A stretch of DNA of 33,736 nucleotides from an uncultured Collinsella sp. (GTDB taxonomy: Bacteria > Actinomycetota > Coriobacteriia > Coriobacteriales > Coriobacteriaceae), in NCBI GenBank assembly GCA_902493125.1, contig CABUOF010000018.1, positions 1 to 33,736 on the forward strand, in the 5' to 3' direction. This document shows, piece after piece, positions 20,377 through 28,665 of this stretch; position 1 is the stretch's first letter; every line of letters starts with the position of its first letter. The translations under genes and the position numbers were made by a program. Below the pieces are notes generated by a model, which saw nothing but the letters and a program-made list of their open reading frames with translations, was not told where the DNA came from and searched no databases.

Positions 20377-21510
20377 ATGTACATTTCCACACATCAGGCT
20401 CTACTCGACTTTTGCCAGCGCGCCCGTGAGTTCGACGCGATTGCCGTCGATACCGAGTTTTTGCGCGAGCGCACGTTCCATCCGCGTCTGTGTTTGGTTC
20501 AGATTGCCACCCCTGCCGAGAGCGTAGCGGTCGATCCCCTGGTAATCGACGACCTATCGCCGCTGGCCGAGCTTATGGCCGACGAGAGCGTGACCAAGGT
20601 CTTCCACGCCTGCTCGCAGGATATGGAGGTCATGCTCCATACCGTAGGCGTGCTGCCGCGTCCGATTTTTGACACGCAGGTGGCCGCCGCCTTTTTGGGC
20701 GAGCGCCAGCAGATTTCGTATGGCGCGCTTGTTCAGACGTTCTGCGGTGTATCGCTGCCCAAGACCGAGTCGCTGACCGACTGGTCGCGCCGCCCGCTGA
20801 CCGATAAACAGATCGAGTACGCGATCGATGACGTTAAGTACCTGATCGTCGCCTATACCGAGATGATGAGCCGCCTGCGCGAGCTGGGCCGTGTGGACTG
20901 GGTGCTCGACGAGCTGCGCCCGCTGGCTGACGAGTCGCACTATCGCGCCGATCGCCACGAGGCGTTCCGCAAGGTCAAACGCATCAATTCGTGTAGCCGT
21001 CACCAGTTGGGCATCGCGCGCGAGCTCGCCGCTTGGCGCGAGGATCGCGCCGAGCGCCGTAACATCCCGCGCAAGTGGGTCATGTCCGACGACACGCTGC
21101 TTGCGCTCGTTAAGCGCAATCCCGTGCGCGTTGAGGAGTTCCGTAGCATTCGCGGTACCGATCAGTTGGGGGAGCGCGACGTGGACGGTGCGCTCATGGC
21201 CATCAAGCGCGGCGCGAGCTGCCCGCACGATCGCCTGCCGCTCATGGTGCGCGGGCACCGTCAGATTTCGCCGGAGTTGGAGAGCGTGACGGACCTGATG
21301 TATGCGCTCATTCGCCTAGTTGCCGAGCGCTCGGGCGTGGCGACCTCGGTCATTGCCTCGCGCGATGACCTGGCCGACTATATCGAGCATCCCGAGCAGA
21401 GCCCCCTGCGCGAAGGCTGGCGCTTTGAGCTTGTGGGCTCGCGCCTGGACGATCTGCTTTCCGGCAATATGGGGTTGACGGTGAAGGACGGAAAAATCGA
21501 ATTGCTGTAA
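20377..21510 (+). CDS. rnd: Ribonuclease D-like 3'-5' exonuclease
   Basis: 377 residues. The DEDDy exonuclease core is intact: VDTEF (Asp25, Glu27), HACSQDMEVM (Asp82) and YAIDDVKYL (Tyr148, Asp152). These bind the two metal ions that hydrolyse RNA from the 3' end, in tRNA precursor trimming in well-studied relatives. The rest fits the RNase D layout with HRDC-type helical domains (about 195-290, RHQLGIARELAAWREDRAERRNIPRKWVMSDDTL). ATG 20377 lacks a good ribosome binding site. GTG 20341 is in frame but lies in a hairpin, and its extra residues do not look conserved. It appears monocistronic, 64 bases before the next gene. Confidence 0.9.
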   Translation: MYISTHQALLDFCQRAREFDAIAVDTEFLRERTFHPRLCLVQIATPAESVAVDPLVIDDLSPLAELMADESVTKVFHACSQDMEVMLHTVGVLPRPIFDTQVAAAFLGERQQISYGALVQTFCGVSLPKTESLTDWSRRPLTDKQIEYAIDDVKYLIVAYTEMMSRLRELGRVDWVLDELRPLADESHYRADRHEAFRKVKRINSCSRHQLGIARELAAWREDRAERRNIPRKWVMSDDTLLALVKRNPVRVEEFRSIRGTDQLGERDVDGALMAIKRGASCPHDRLPLMVRGHRQISPELESVTDLMYALIRLVAERSGVATSVIASRDDLADYIEHPEQSPLREGWRFELVGSRLDDLLSGNMGLTVKDGKIELL

Positions 21511-21574
21511 GGAAGCCTAGCCGTTTGAGTGGGTAAAATGCCTCCAACGTGTAACTCGATTCGGAGGAATTCGC

Positions 21575-22279
21575 ATGCCCTATTACTATGGATACGGCTT
21601 TGGCATCGACCCGCTGTACCTGCTGGTTGTTCTTGTCTGCACGGTGCTTGGCCTTGCCGCACAGAACTATATCAACTCGACATATAAAACCTGGTCCAAG
21701 GTTCGCTCGGACGGCGACACGGGCGCCACGGTCGCTCGCCGCATGCTCGACGCCAGCGGCTGCAACGCCGTGGGTATCAAGGGCGTCGCTGGTGAGCTCA
21801 CCGATCATTACAACCCGCAGGACAACAACCTGTATCTGTCGGATGCCAACCGTTCAGGCGGGTCGGTCGCAAGCGTTGCCGTCGCCTGCCACGAGGCGGG
21901 CCATGCCGCCCAGCGTCAAAGTGGTTATGCCATGATGAAGGTACGCACAGCCCTCGTGCCGGTCGTCAACTTTACCCAGAACACTTGGACCATCGTGTTG
22001 CTCATGGGTCTGTTTATGAACATCGCGGGACTCACGACCCTCGCGCTGATCTTCTTCTCGTTTAGTGTGTTGTTCCAGTTGGTTACGCTGCCGGTCGAGA
22101 TTGATGCCAGCCGCCGCGCTGTGGCGTATATCGAGCAGTCGGGTATGAGCTCCAAGCAGGTCAACGGTGCCAAGAAGGTGCTGACGGCCGCCGCGCTTAC
22201 CTATGTTGCCGCTGCGCTCACCTCGATTATTCAGCTGCTCTATCTTATGGCTCGCTACAACAGAAACTCCAACCGATAA
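21575..22279 (+). CDS. Zinc metallopeptidase, YugP/Zn_peptidase_2 family
   Basis: 234-residue integral membrane protein. It opens with MPYYYGYGFGID, a typical start of this family. A hydrophobic helix (13-30) is followed by a cytoplasmic or membrane-embedded catalytic region with the zinc motif HEAGH (106-110), then helices at about 127-175 and 198-226. Members are common in Gram-positive bacteria; the substrate is unknown, and membrane protein turnover is a guess. The conserved segments TGATVARRML, DNNLYLSD and PVEIDASRRAVAYIE support the assignment. GGAGG lies 8 bases before the ATG, and TGGGTAAAAT (21530-21539) is an extended -10 upstream. A terminator hairpin follows. Confidence 0.9.
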   Translation: MPYYYGYGFGIDPLYLLVVLVCTVLGLAAQNYINSTYKTWSKVRSDGDTGATVARRMLDASGCNAVGIKGVAGELTDHYNPQDNNLYLSDANRSGGSVASVAVACHEAGHAAQRQSGYAMMKVRTALVPVVNFTQNTWTIVLLMGLFMNIAGLTTLALIFFSFSVLFQLVTLPVEIDASRRAVAYIEQSGMSSKQVNGAKKVLTAAALTYVAAALTSIIQLLYLMARYNRNSNR

Positions 22280-22295
22280 CAAATGGGACAAGCAG

Positions 22296-22325
22296 GCGCC
22301 GCGGGGATTCGTGTCCCCGCGGCGC
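22296..22325 (+). terminator. GC-rich hairpin after the zinc peptidase gene
   Basis: GCGCCGCGGGGA (22296-22307) and TCCCCGCGGCGC (22314-22325) form a 12-bp stem with a 6-base loop. No T-run follows; instead TACTAT (22327-22332) could be a -10 for xseA. Confidence 0.6.
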
Positions 22326-22394
22326 TGTACTATGTGTTGGACTTGAATTTGCGCAGGGCCGGAGCCTCTGTGCACGATGGCGAAAGGAGGCTGC

Positions 22395-23846
22395 GTGGCA
22401 GGCTGGAATCTAACCGGCAATGCCGTTTCCGCCGAGTTCGACGGTTCGGATGAGCAGGAGCGCAAGGAGCTCAGCGTGAGCCAGGCGGTGGAGATCGCCG
22501 CCGGTGCGCTCGATGCCATTCCGCAGCTGAGTGTCCTGGGCGAGGTCACGGGCTTCCGTGGCCCCAATGCCCGAAGCGGCCACTGCTACTTCCAGATTAA
22601 AGACGACTCGGCCGCCGTCGACTGCATCATCTGGAAGGGCGCCTATCTCAAGCGTACCTTCGATCTGCGTGACGGCATGCAGGTGAGCTTTAAGGGCAGC
22701 TTCAATCTCTATAAGGCCACGGGCCGCATGAGCTTTGTCGCTCGCTCATTCTCGCTGGCGGGGGAGGGTCTGCTGCGTCAACAAGTGGCGCAACTGGCCG
22801 AAAAGCTGCGTCGCGAGGGCCTGATGGACGAAGCGCGCAAGCGCCGTATTCCGGTGTTCTGCTCCCGCGTGGCGGTCGTCACCTCGCTTTCGGGTGCCGT
22901 AATCGACGACGTCAAGCGCACATTGCGTCGTCGCAACCCGCTCGTCGAGCTCGTCTGCGTGGGCGCCAAGGTTCAAGGTGAGGGTGCGCCGGCTGAGCTC
23001 ATTGAGGGCTTGCGCCGCGCCGCCGCCATCACGCCGGCGCCCGACTGCATCTTGCTGGTGCGCGGCGGCGGCTCCTTTGAGGACCTCATGACCTTTAACG
23101 ACGAGGAGCTTGCTCGCGCGGTGGCGGCTTGTCCCGTGCCCGTGGTGACCGGCATTGGCCATGAGCCCGATACCTCGATTTGCGACATGGTGAGCGACCG
23201 CCGCGCCTCCACGCCCACGGCGGCGGCAGAATCGGTGGCGCCGGCTATGACGGAGTTGGCCGATGTGCTCGAGGCGCGCCATCAGCGTCTGGGTGCCGCG
23301 ATGGCATCGATGATTGGGTCGAATCAGGTCGACCTGGAGATGCTCGACCAGCGCGGTCGCCGCGCCTGGGATACCTATACGGCCCGCTTGGGCGATGCGC
23401 TCGATGCGGCTGCGTGCCGCCCGTGCCTCAACGACCCAACGTTTATGGTCGAGCGTCGCGAGTCTGAGCTTGCCCTGACGGCCGATCGCCTGTCGGGCGC
23501 CATAGTACGCTCGGTCGGGACATTCCGCTCCAACTTTGAGCGCCTGCCCGAGCGTCTGGTTGCAAGCACCTCGGGGCTCGATGGCAAGCGCCATGCGCTC
23601 GCGCTTGCGAGTTCCCGTCTGGAGCATCAGGGGCGCACGATGCTCAACAAGCCCGCGTCCGACCTGGGCCGTGCGGCAGCCTCGCTAGATGCCCTGTCGC
23701 CGCTCAAGGTGCTTGCCCGTGGTTATTCCATCGCGTACAGCGATGATGGGGTGGCCACGAGCGCCAAGACCTTTAAGGCCGGTGACGCCATCCGCGTGCG
23801 CATGGCAGACGGCAACGTGACGGCAACGGTCGATACGGTCGAGTAG
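22395..23846 (+). CDS. xseA: Exodeoxyribonuclease VII large subunit
   Basis: 483 residues. With XseB it forms ExoVII, a metal-independent single-strand DNA exonuclease. The N-terminal OB fold (about 30-125: LSVSQAVEIAAGALDAIPQ, LGEVTGFRGPNARSGHCYFQIKD) precedes the catalytic domain with VAVVTSLSGAVIDDV, LVRGGGSFEDLMTFNDEELARA and VTGIGHEPDTSICDMVSDRRASTPTAAAE (all in pieces). A long coiled coil (about 290-430) and the final LARGYSIAY segment complete the family. GTG 22395 has AAAGGAGG 4 bases upstream; ATG 22377 would contain that site inside the gene. The small subunit follows after 42 bases. Confidence 0.95.
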   Translation: MAGWNLTGNAVSAEFDGSDEQERKELSVSQAVEIAAGALDAIPQLSVLGEVTGFRGPNARSGHCYFQIKDDSAAVDCIIWKGAYLKRTFDLRDGMQVSFKGSFNLYKATGRMSFVARSFSLAGEGLLRQQVAQLAEKLRREGLMDEARKRRIPVFCSRVAVVTSLSGAVIDDVKRTLRRRNPLVELVCVGAKVQGEGAPAELIEGLRRAAAITPAPDCILLVRGGGSFEDLMTFNDEELARAVAACPVPVVTGIGHEPDTSICDMVSDRRASTPTAAAESVAPAMTELADVLEARHQRLGAAMASMIGSNQVDLEMLDQRGRRAWDTYTARLGDALDAAACRPCLNDPTFMVERRESELALTADRLSGAIVRSVGTFRSNFERLPERLVASTSGLDGKRHALALASSRLEHQGRTMLNKPASDLGRAAASLDALSPLKVLARGYSIAYSDDGVATSAKTFKAGDAIRVRMADGNVTATVDTVE

Positions 23847-23888
23847 GCCGCGTTTCATAGCGATAAACCTTTAGGAAAGGAAACAGAT

Positions 23889-24155
23889 ATGGCAGAGAAA
23901 ACCCCGGTCGAGCAGCTTACGTACAAGCAGGCTTCGCAGGAGTTGGAGCTCATCATCCGCAGCTTGGAGTCGGGCGATATGGAGCTCGAGGAGTCGCTCG
24001 AGAGCTATACCCGCGGCGTCGAGCTCCTCAAGAGCCTGCGCACCCGCCTGTCCGATGCCGAGCAGAAGGTCTCGGTGCTTCTTAAGGACGTCGACGGCAA
24101 CGACGTGCTCGCCGACGGCGAAGCCGCCAACACCGACGACAACCTCTCGTTCTAA
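23889..24155 (+). CDS. xseB: Exodeoxyribonuclease VII small subunit
   Basis: 88 residues, the normal length. LTYKQASQELELIIRSLESGDMELEESLESYTRG is the family signature, forming a helical hairpin that wraps the coiled coil of XseA. The C-terminal tail (DGNDVLADGEAANTDDNLSF) is acidic and variable. AGGAAAGGAAA lies just upstream of the ATG. It is co-directional with xseA and almost certainly in the same operon. Confidence 0.95.
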   Translation: MAEKTPVEQLTYKQASQELELIIRSLESGDMELEESLESYTRGVELLKSLRTRLSDAEQKVSVLLKDVDGNDVLADGEAANTDDNLSF

Positions 24156-24204
24156 CCATCCCGACCAAATATAATTACCTTGGTCTGTGAGAAAGGAACC
24201 AACC

Positions 24205-24540
24205 ATGTGCGATTGCATCTTCTGCAAAATTGCCAACCACGAGATCCCCTCGACCGTTGTCTATGAGGACGACCAGGTCATCGCCTTCGACGACCTCAAT
24301 CCCCAGGCGCCGGTCCATACGCTCGTGATCCCCAAAAAGCACTACAGCGACATCGCCGACAACGTACCTGCCGAGACCATGGGCGCCATGGCTCACGCCA
24401 TCCAGGAGGTCGCTAAGGCCAAGGGCTTGGCGGACGGTTTCCGCGTCATCTCCAACAAGGGCGTCAACGCCGGCCAGACCGTCATGCACTTCCATATGCA
24501 CGTCCTCGGCGGCAAAAACCTGGGCGAGAACCTCATCTGA
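24205..24540 (+). CDS. HIT family nucleotide hydrolase/transferase
   Basis: 111 residues. Histidine-triad proteins of the Hint branch hydrolyse adenosine phosphoramidates and similar nucleotides. Evidence: CIFCKIANHEIPS (4-16) with paired Cys residues, FDDLNPQAPVHTLVIPKKHY (28-47) and the triad HFHMHVLGG (His95, His97, His99). ATG 24205 with GAAAGGAACC upstream is the correct start; GTG 24187 would contain the ribosome binding site. It lies 49 bases after xseB, probably in the same transcript, and is followed by a terminator. Confidence 0.93.
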   Translation: MCDCIFCKIANHEIPSTVVYEDDQVIAFDDLNPQAPVHTLVIPKKHYSDIADNVPAETMGAMAHAIQEVAKAKGLADGFRVISNKGVNAGQTVMHFHMHVLGGKNLGENLI

Positions 24541-24600
24541 GGGCGCTTCTTCCTTGCAATGAAACGGAAGCTCAAGCACCGATAACTTATATATCAACGC

Positions 24601-24634
24601 AATAAACCCGAGCGCGAGGGCGTTTGGGTTTATT
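24601..24634 (+). terminator. Terminator after the HIT gene
   Basis: AATAAACCC (24601-24609) and GGGTTTATT (24626-24634) form a 9-bp stem with a 16-base loop, then ATTG. It lies 60 bases after the HIT stop and before ackA. TATGTA (24644-24649) downstream is a possible -10 for ackA. Confidence 0.6.
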
Positions 24635-24687
24635 ATTGAAGCGTATGTAACCTGGCGGCGCCACACCGCCTGTTAGTAGGGAGACAC

Positions 24688-25866
24688 ATGAACGTTCTGG
24701 TCGTCAACGCAGGATCTTCGACCCTTAAGTATCAGGTCATCGATACCAAGTCCCACAAGGTGTCCGCAAAGGGCTCCTGCGAGCGCGTCTGCTTTACCGG
24801 CGGTACCTTCACCCACGCTGCCAACGGTTCCAAGAAGGTGACCGAGAACATCGAGTTCCCCGACCACAAGGTCGCCATCGAGGTCGTTCTGAAGGACCTC
24901 GAGGCCAACGGCGTCAAGATCGAGGGCATTGGTCACCGTATCGTTCAGGGTGGCTGGTACTTTGGTGATTCCTCCCTCGTCGACGAGGACGTCCTCGCCA
25001 AGATCCGCGAGGTCGCCCCGCTGGCGCCGCTGCACAACAACCCCGAGGCCAACGTTATCGAGTACTGCCTGGAGCAGTATCCCGATCTGCCCAACGTTAC
25101 GGTCTACGACACCGCTTTCCACTTCAACATGCCCGAGGTCGCCAAGACCTACGCCCTTCCCAAGGATGTTTGCGACAAGCTGCACATCCGTAAGTACGGC
25201 GCCCACGGCACCAGCTACCGCTACATCTCCAAGAAGGTCGCCGAGATGACCAACGGCGAGGCCCGCAAGGTCGTCGTGTGCCATATCGGCTCCGGCGCTT
25301 CCCTGTGCGCCATCGAGGATGGCAAGTGCATGGACACCACCATGGGTCTCACCCCGCTCGACGGCGTCATGATGGGCACCCGCTGTGGCTCCATCGACCC
25401 GGCCACCGTCTGCTACCTGCAGCGCGAGGGCGGCTACACCTTCGATGAGGTCGACGAGATGATGAACAAGAAGTCCGGCCTTTTGGCTGTGACCGGTGGC
25501 AAGACCAACGACTGCCGCAACGTCGAGGAGCTCGCCGCTGCCGGCGACCCCGAGGCTCAGCTCGCCTTCGACATGTTTGTCTACAAGATTGCCGCCAAGG
25601 CTGCCGAGATGGCTACTTCCATGTGCGGCATGGACACGCTGGTCTTCACCGCCGGCATCGGCGAGCACGCTCCGGCCGTTCGCGCCGGCGTTGCCGACCG
25701 TCTGGCCTTTATGGGCGTCAAGATGGACCATGCCCGTAACGCCCTGCGTGGCGACGGCGCTTGGTGCCTGTCTGCCAAGGATTCCAAGGTCAAGATCTTC
25801 GTCATTCCCACGGACGAGGAGTTCATGATCGCTTCTGACGTCGAGCGCATCGTCAACGGCAAGTAA
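24688..25866 (+). CDS. Acetate kinase paralogue with altered catalytic residues
   Basis: 392 residues, ASKHA fold, collinear without gaps with the second copy downstream. Preserved motifs are NAGSSTLKYQ (7-16), GHRIVQGGW (82-90), APLAPLHN (110-117), DTAFHFNMPE (141-150), MGTRCGSIDPAT (229-240) and FTAGIGEHAP (320-329). Two key positions differ. GTSYRY has Tyr177 where acetate kinases have the transition-state His (His180 in Methanosarcina). HIGSGAS has Ser202 where the conserved Asn of GNGAS is expected. The frame is intact and codon use looks typical of a well-expressed gene, so it is not a decaying pseudogene. It may act on another acyl phosphate, work slowly, or regulate. Its own terminator follows. 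Confidence 0.88.
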   Translation: MNVLVVNAGSSTLKYQVIDTKSHKVSAKGSCERVCFTGGTFTHAANGSKKVTENIEFPDHKVAIEVVLKDLEANGVKIEGIGHRIVQGGWYFGDSSLVDEDVLAKIREVAPLAPLHNNPEANVIEYCLEQYPDLPNVTVYDTAFHFNMPEVAKTYALPKDVCDKLHIRKYGAHGTSYRYISKKVAEMTNGEARKVVVCHIGSGASLCAIEDGKCMDTTMGLTPLDGVMMGTRCGSIDPATVCYLQREGGYTFDEVDEMMNKKSGLLAVTGGKTNDCRNVEELAAAGDPEAQLAFDMFVYKIAAKAAEMATSMCGMDTLVFTAGIGEHAPAVRAGVADRLAFMGVKMDHARNALRGDGAWCLSAKDSKVKIFVIPTDEEFMIASDVERIVNGK

Positions 25867-25877
25867 TTGCAAGAGGG

Positions 25878-25912
25878 GAGGGGCTGGACGACCAAGTGCC
25901 GTTCAGCCCCTC
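25878..25912 (+). terminator. Terminator between the two acetate kinase genes
   Basis: GAGGGGCTG (25878-25886) pairs with CAGCCCCTC (25904-25912) and the stem extends imperfectly inward; TTTTG follows. The two ackA copies are therefore probably separate transcripts. Confidence 0.85.
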
Positions 25913-25950
25913 TTTTGCGCTCGTTGGGCGATATGCCTGATAGCTATTTA

Positions 25951-25978
25951 TTAAGATGTGATAACTTCTTATTAAAAT
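25951..25978 (+). promoter_or_regulatory. Candidate promoter of the second acetate kinase
   Basis: TTAAGA (25951-25956), 16-base spacer and TAAAAT (25973-25978), 52 bases before the ATG. The related words TTATTAAGATG and TTATTAAAATG are repeated here (25948 and 25969), which may mark regulator contacts. Confidence 0.5.
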
Positions 25979-26030
25979 GCGGTCGCCTTAAGAGGTCTGC
26001 GTCGACCGTATTGCACTGCAAAGGAGTCTC

Positions 26031-27209
26031 ATGAACGTACTTGTTGTCAACGCCGGCAGCTCAAGCCTTAAATATCAGCTTCTGGATACCGATACCCGCG
26101 AGGTTTTCGCCAAGGGCAACTGCGAGCGTATCGGCTCGGACATGGGTATCTTTGGTCATTCCGAGAACGGTGGCGCCAAGCAGACCGAGGAGGTTCCCTT
26201 CCCCGATCATCGCTCTGCTATCGCTTGCGTGCTCGAGGAGCTCGAGAAGACCGACTTTACGATCGATGGCATTGGGCATCGTATCGTTCAGGGCGGCTGG
26301 CACTTCGATGATTCCGCAGTTGTCGACGACGAGGTTATGGCCAAGATTCTTGAGGTGGCACCGCTTGCTCCGCTGCACAACTACGGCGAGGCCGCAGCGA
26401 TTGAGTATTGCCGTGAGAAGTATCCGGAGCTGCCCAACGTGGCGGTCTTCGACACCTCGTTCCACATGACCATGCCCGAGGTTGCCTACACTTACGCCCT
26501 GCCCAAGGACGTGTGCGACAAGTATCATGTGCGCAAATATGGCGCCCACGGAACGAGTCATCGTTACGAGTGGATGATGGCCAAGGAGATCCTGGGCTCG
26601 CGCTGCCACCGTCTGCTTTCGTGCCATTTGGGTAACGGTGCTTCGCTCGCTGCTATCGAGGACGGCGTGTGCCGCGACACCACGATGGGCCTCACGCCGC
26701 TCGACGGCCTGATGATGGGCACTCGCTGTGGTTCCATTGACCCGGCCACCGTGTGCTACCTCCAGCGCGAGGGAGGCTACAGCTATCAGGAAGTTGATGA
26801 CATGATGAACAAGCAGTCTGGTCTGCTTGCCATCTCGGGCATCTCCAACGACGCCCGCGACATCCGTACACGCGCCTCCGAGGGCGACGAGCGCTGCCTG
26901 CTCGCCTTCGATATGTTCGCCTACAAGGCCATGCAGCAGGCCGGCTCCATGATCGCTTCCATGGCGGGCGTGGACACCATCACCTTTACCGCCGGCATCG
27001 GCGAGAACGACTGGTCGATCCGCAAGGCCTTCTGCGACTGCTTTGAGTGGCTGGGCGTACGCATCGACAACAACAAGAACCGCGAGGCCGTGGGCAACGG
27101 CCCGCAGGTCATCAGCGCCGCCGGCTCTTCCGTCACGGTCATGGTCATCCCCACCGACGAGGAATACATGATCGCCCACGACGTCGAGCGCCTGACCAAG
27201 AACAACTAA
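26031..27209 (+). CDS. ackA: Acetate kinase
   Basis: 392 residues. Converts acetyl phosphate and ADP to acetate and ATP in the cytoplasm, the energy-yielding end of fermentation. Motifs: NAGSSSLKYQ (7-16), APLAPLHN (110-117), DTSFHMTMP (141-149), GTSHRY (174-179) with catalytic His177, HLGNGAS (199-205) with Asn202, MGTRCGSIDP and FTAGIGEND. Both copies have GHRIVQGGW where most acetate kinases have HRVVHGGE, so the His after the Val pair is Gln here; this is probably a group feature. AAAGGAG lies 4 to 5 bases before the ATG. With pta convergent downstream it completes the Pta-AckA pathway. This copy is the better candidate for the true enzyme. Confidence 0.95.
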   Translation: MNVLVVNAGSSSLKYQLLDTDTREVFAKGNCERIGSDMGIFGHSENGGAKQTEEVPFPDHRSAIACVLEELEKTDFTIDGIGHRIVQGGWHFDDSAVVDDEVMAKILEVAPLAPLHNYGEAAAIEYCREKYPELPNVAVFDTSFHMTMPEVAYTYALPKDVCDKYHVRKYGAHGTSHRYEWMMAKEILGSRCHRLLSCHLGNGASLAAIEDGVCRDTTMGLTPLDGLMMGTRCGSIDPATVCYLQREGGYSYQEVDDMMNKQSGLLAISGISNDARDIRTRASEGDERCLLAFDMFAYKAMQQAGSMIASMAGVDTITFTAGIGENDWSIRKAFCDCFEWLGVRIDNNKNREAVGNGPQVISAAGSSVTVMVIPTDEEYMIAHDVERLTKNN

Positions 27210-27231
27210 CGCATTCGTCTGAAATTGACAA

Positions 27232-27265
27232 AAAGGCCTCCAGAGCAACAGCTCCGGAGGCCTTT
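27232..27265 (+). terminator. Terminator after ackA
   Basis: AAAGGCCTCC (27232-27241) and GGAGGCCTTT (27256-27265) form a 10-bp stem whose loop contains a further GAGC/GCTC pairing; CTAC follows. The 150 bases to 27415 hold no recognisable gene. Confidence 0.88.
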
Positions 27266-27415
27266 CTACTAGCAGGCGGAAATTCCAGTCCCAAAGTGAT
27301 CGCCACCAGCAACGCCTGCGCTCCCAGCAACGGCACCCATCCATTCAGATTTTCAGCCCCAGCTCGTAGCCAAGCCGCCGTCCACCCCGGATTCCCTGAT
27401 TGCTACGTGGTGGCA

Positions 27416-27542
27416 GGGACCCTACAGGGTAAAGCTCTGAAAATATTCCGCAGGACGCATGAAACCCCCGCCGCACGAAGTGCGCAGCGGGGGTTTCATG
27501 CATGTCCGAGGACGTTTTCAGAGCTTTACCCTGTAGGGTCCC
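27416..27542. repeat. 127-base giant palindrome between convergent ackA and pta
   Basis: A perfect 28-bp outer inverted repeat (27416-27443 with 27515-27542, ends GGGACCCTACAGGG and CCCTGTAGGGTCCC) encloses a perfect 15-bp repeat (GCATGAAACCCCCGC 27457-27471 with GCGGGGGTTTCATGC 27487-27501) and a tip hairpin CGCAC-GAA-GTGCG. The right end is 15 bases from the pta stop. It could terminate both transcripts, but is far longer than a terminator needs to be. Confidence 0.85.
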
Positions 27543-27557
27543 GAGGGGATATGTCCG

Positions 27558-28538
27558 CTACTCAGCCATCTGAGCCTGGACGGCGGTGATGGCTACGACA
27601 CCCACGATGTCGTCGGCAGAGCAGCCGCGCGAAAGGTCGTTGACCGGCTTGGCGATGCCCTGCAGGATGGGGCCGTAAGCGTCGGCGCCGGCGAAGCGCT
27701 GGACCAGCTTGTAGCCGATGTTGCCGGCCTCGAGATCGGGGAACACAAGCACGTTGGCCTTGCCGGCAACGGAGGAGCCGGGGGCCTTGAGCTGGGCGAC
27801 GGTGGGAACGATGGCGGCGTCGAGCTGCAGGTCGCCATCGATGGCGAGCTCGGGAGCCTTCTCCTTGCAGAACTTAACGGCCTCCTGGACCTTCTTGGCG
27901 ACCTCGCCGCCGGCGGAGCCCATGGTGGAGTAGGAGAGCATGGCCACGTGCGGCTCGACGCTGCCCATAAAGGTGGACCAGGAGTGAGCGGAGGCGATGG
28001 CGATCTCGGAGAGCTCGTCGGAGGACGGGTTGATGTTGAGGCCGCAGTCGGCGAAGATCAGCGTACCGTCGGTGCCGAACTGCGGGGTGTCGGTGCACAT
28101 CACGAAGAAGGCCGAGACCAGCTTGGTACCCGGGGCGGTCTTAAGGATCTGCAGCGCGGGGCGCAGGGTGTCGGCGGTGGAGTGGCAGGCGCCGGAGACC
28201 AGGCCGTCGGCGTCACCCATCTTGACCATCATGGTGCCAAAGTAGGTGGCGTCCATCACCTGGGCGCGAGCCTGCTCGATGGTGACGCCCTTCTTGGCGC
28301 GGAGCTCGGCAAACTTCTGCGCGTACTCCTCGTGCTTCTCGGCATTGCGCGGATCGATGACGGTGGCGCCGGGAACGTTGATCTCGTCGGGGTTGCCCAG
28401 GATGACGATCTTTGCCAGGCCCTCCTCGATGATCTTGGTGGCCGCGACGATGGTGCGCGGATCCTCGCCCTCGGGCAGGACGATCGTCTTAAGGTCGGCC
28501 TTGGCGGCAGACTTCATACGGTTAAGGAAATCGCTCAT
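27558..28538 (-). CDS. pta: Phosphate acetyltransferase
   Basis: 326 residues, the short single-domain Pta. Converts acetyl-CoA and phosphate to acetyl phosphate, which AckA uses to make ATP. Motifs: LPEGEDPRTI (21-30), GDADGLVSGACHSTADTLRPALQI, IFADCGLNINP, LSYSTMGSAGG and the C-terminal NVLVFPDLEAGNIGYKLVQR (pieces of the PTA/PTB signature). Its usual length is about 330. AAGGAG lies 5 bases before ATG 28538. It is convergent with the acetate kinase genes, an unusual separation of the pathway into opposed transcripts that share an intergenic palindrome. Its leader contains a 10-bp hairpin (28591-28613). Confidence 0.95.
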   Translation of the reverse strand: MSDFLNRMKSAAKADLKTIVLPEGEDPRTIVAATKIIEEGLAKIVILGNPDEINVPGATVIDPRNAEKHEEYAQKFAELRAKKGVTIEQARAQVMDATYFGTMMVKMGDADGLVSGACHSTADTLRPALQILKTAPGTKLVSAFFVMCTDTPQFGTDGTLIFADCGLNINPSSDELSEIAIASAHSWSTFMGSVEPHVAMLSYSTMGSAGGEVAKKVQEAVKFCKEKAPELAIDGDLQLDAAIVPTVAQLKAPGSSVAGKANVLVFPDLEAGNIGYKLVQRFAGADAYGPILQGIAKPVNDLSRGCSADDIVGVVAITAVQAQMAE

Positions 28539-28590
28539 GTTACTCCTTACAAGCGTTTCACTAAGCTCCAGGCGCCCGGCTGTTCACGAA

Positions 28591-28613
28591 TAAACCCGCT
28601 GCTAGCGGGTTTA
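28591..28613 (-). promoter_or_regulatory. Hairpin in the pta leader
   Basis: TAAACCCGCT-GCT-AGCGGGTTTA is a perfect 10-bp stem with 3-base loop, 53 bases before the pta ATG. The minus strand continues TTCGTG, so the U-tract is poor; a regulatory or stabilising role is possible. Confidence 0.5.
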
Positions 28614-28665
28614 CCTTTCAAATTTGTACGCCGCGGTGCTTGAGCTTTCCTTGTGTGGCAAGCTC

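Noticed and set aside
22280..22394. xseA start at ATG 22377
   Set aside because: The AAAGGAGG site lies downstream of that ATG and just before GTG 22395, so GTG is the better start.
24673..27344. Long minus-strand frames opposite both acetate kinases
   Set aside because: Both are shadows of strongly biased coding sequence; the similarity between them only reflects the paralogous kinases.
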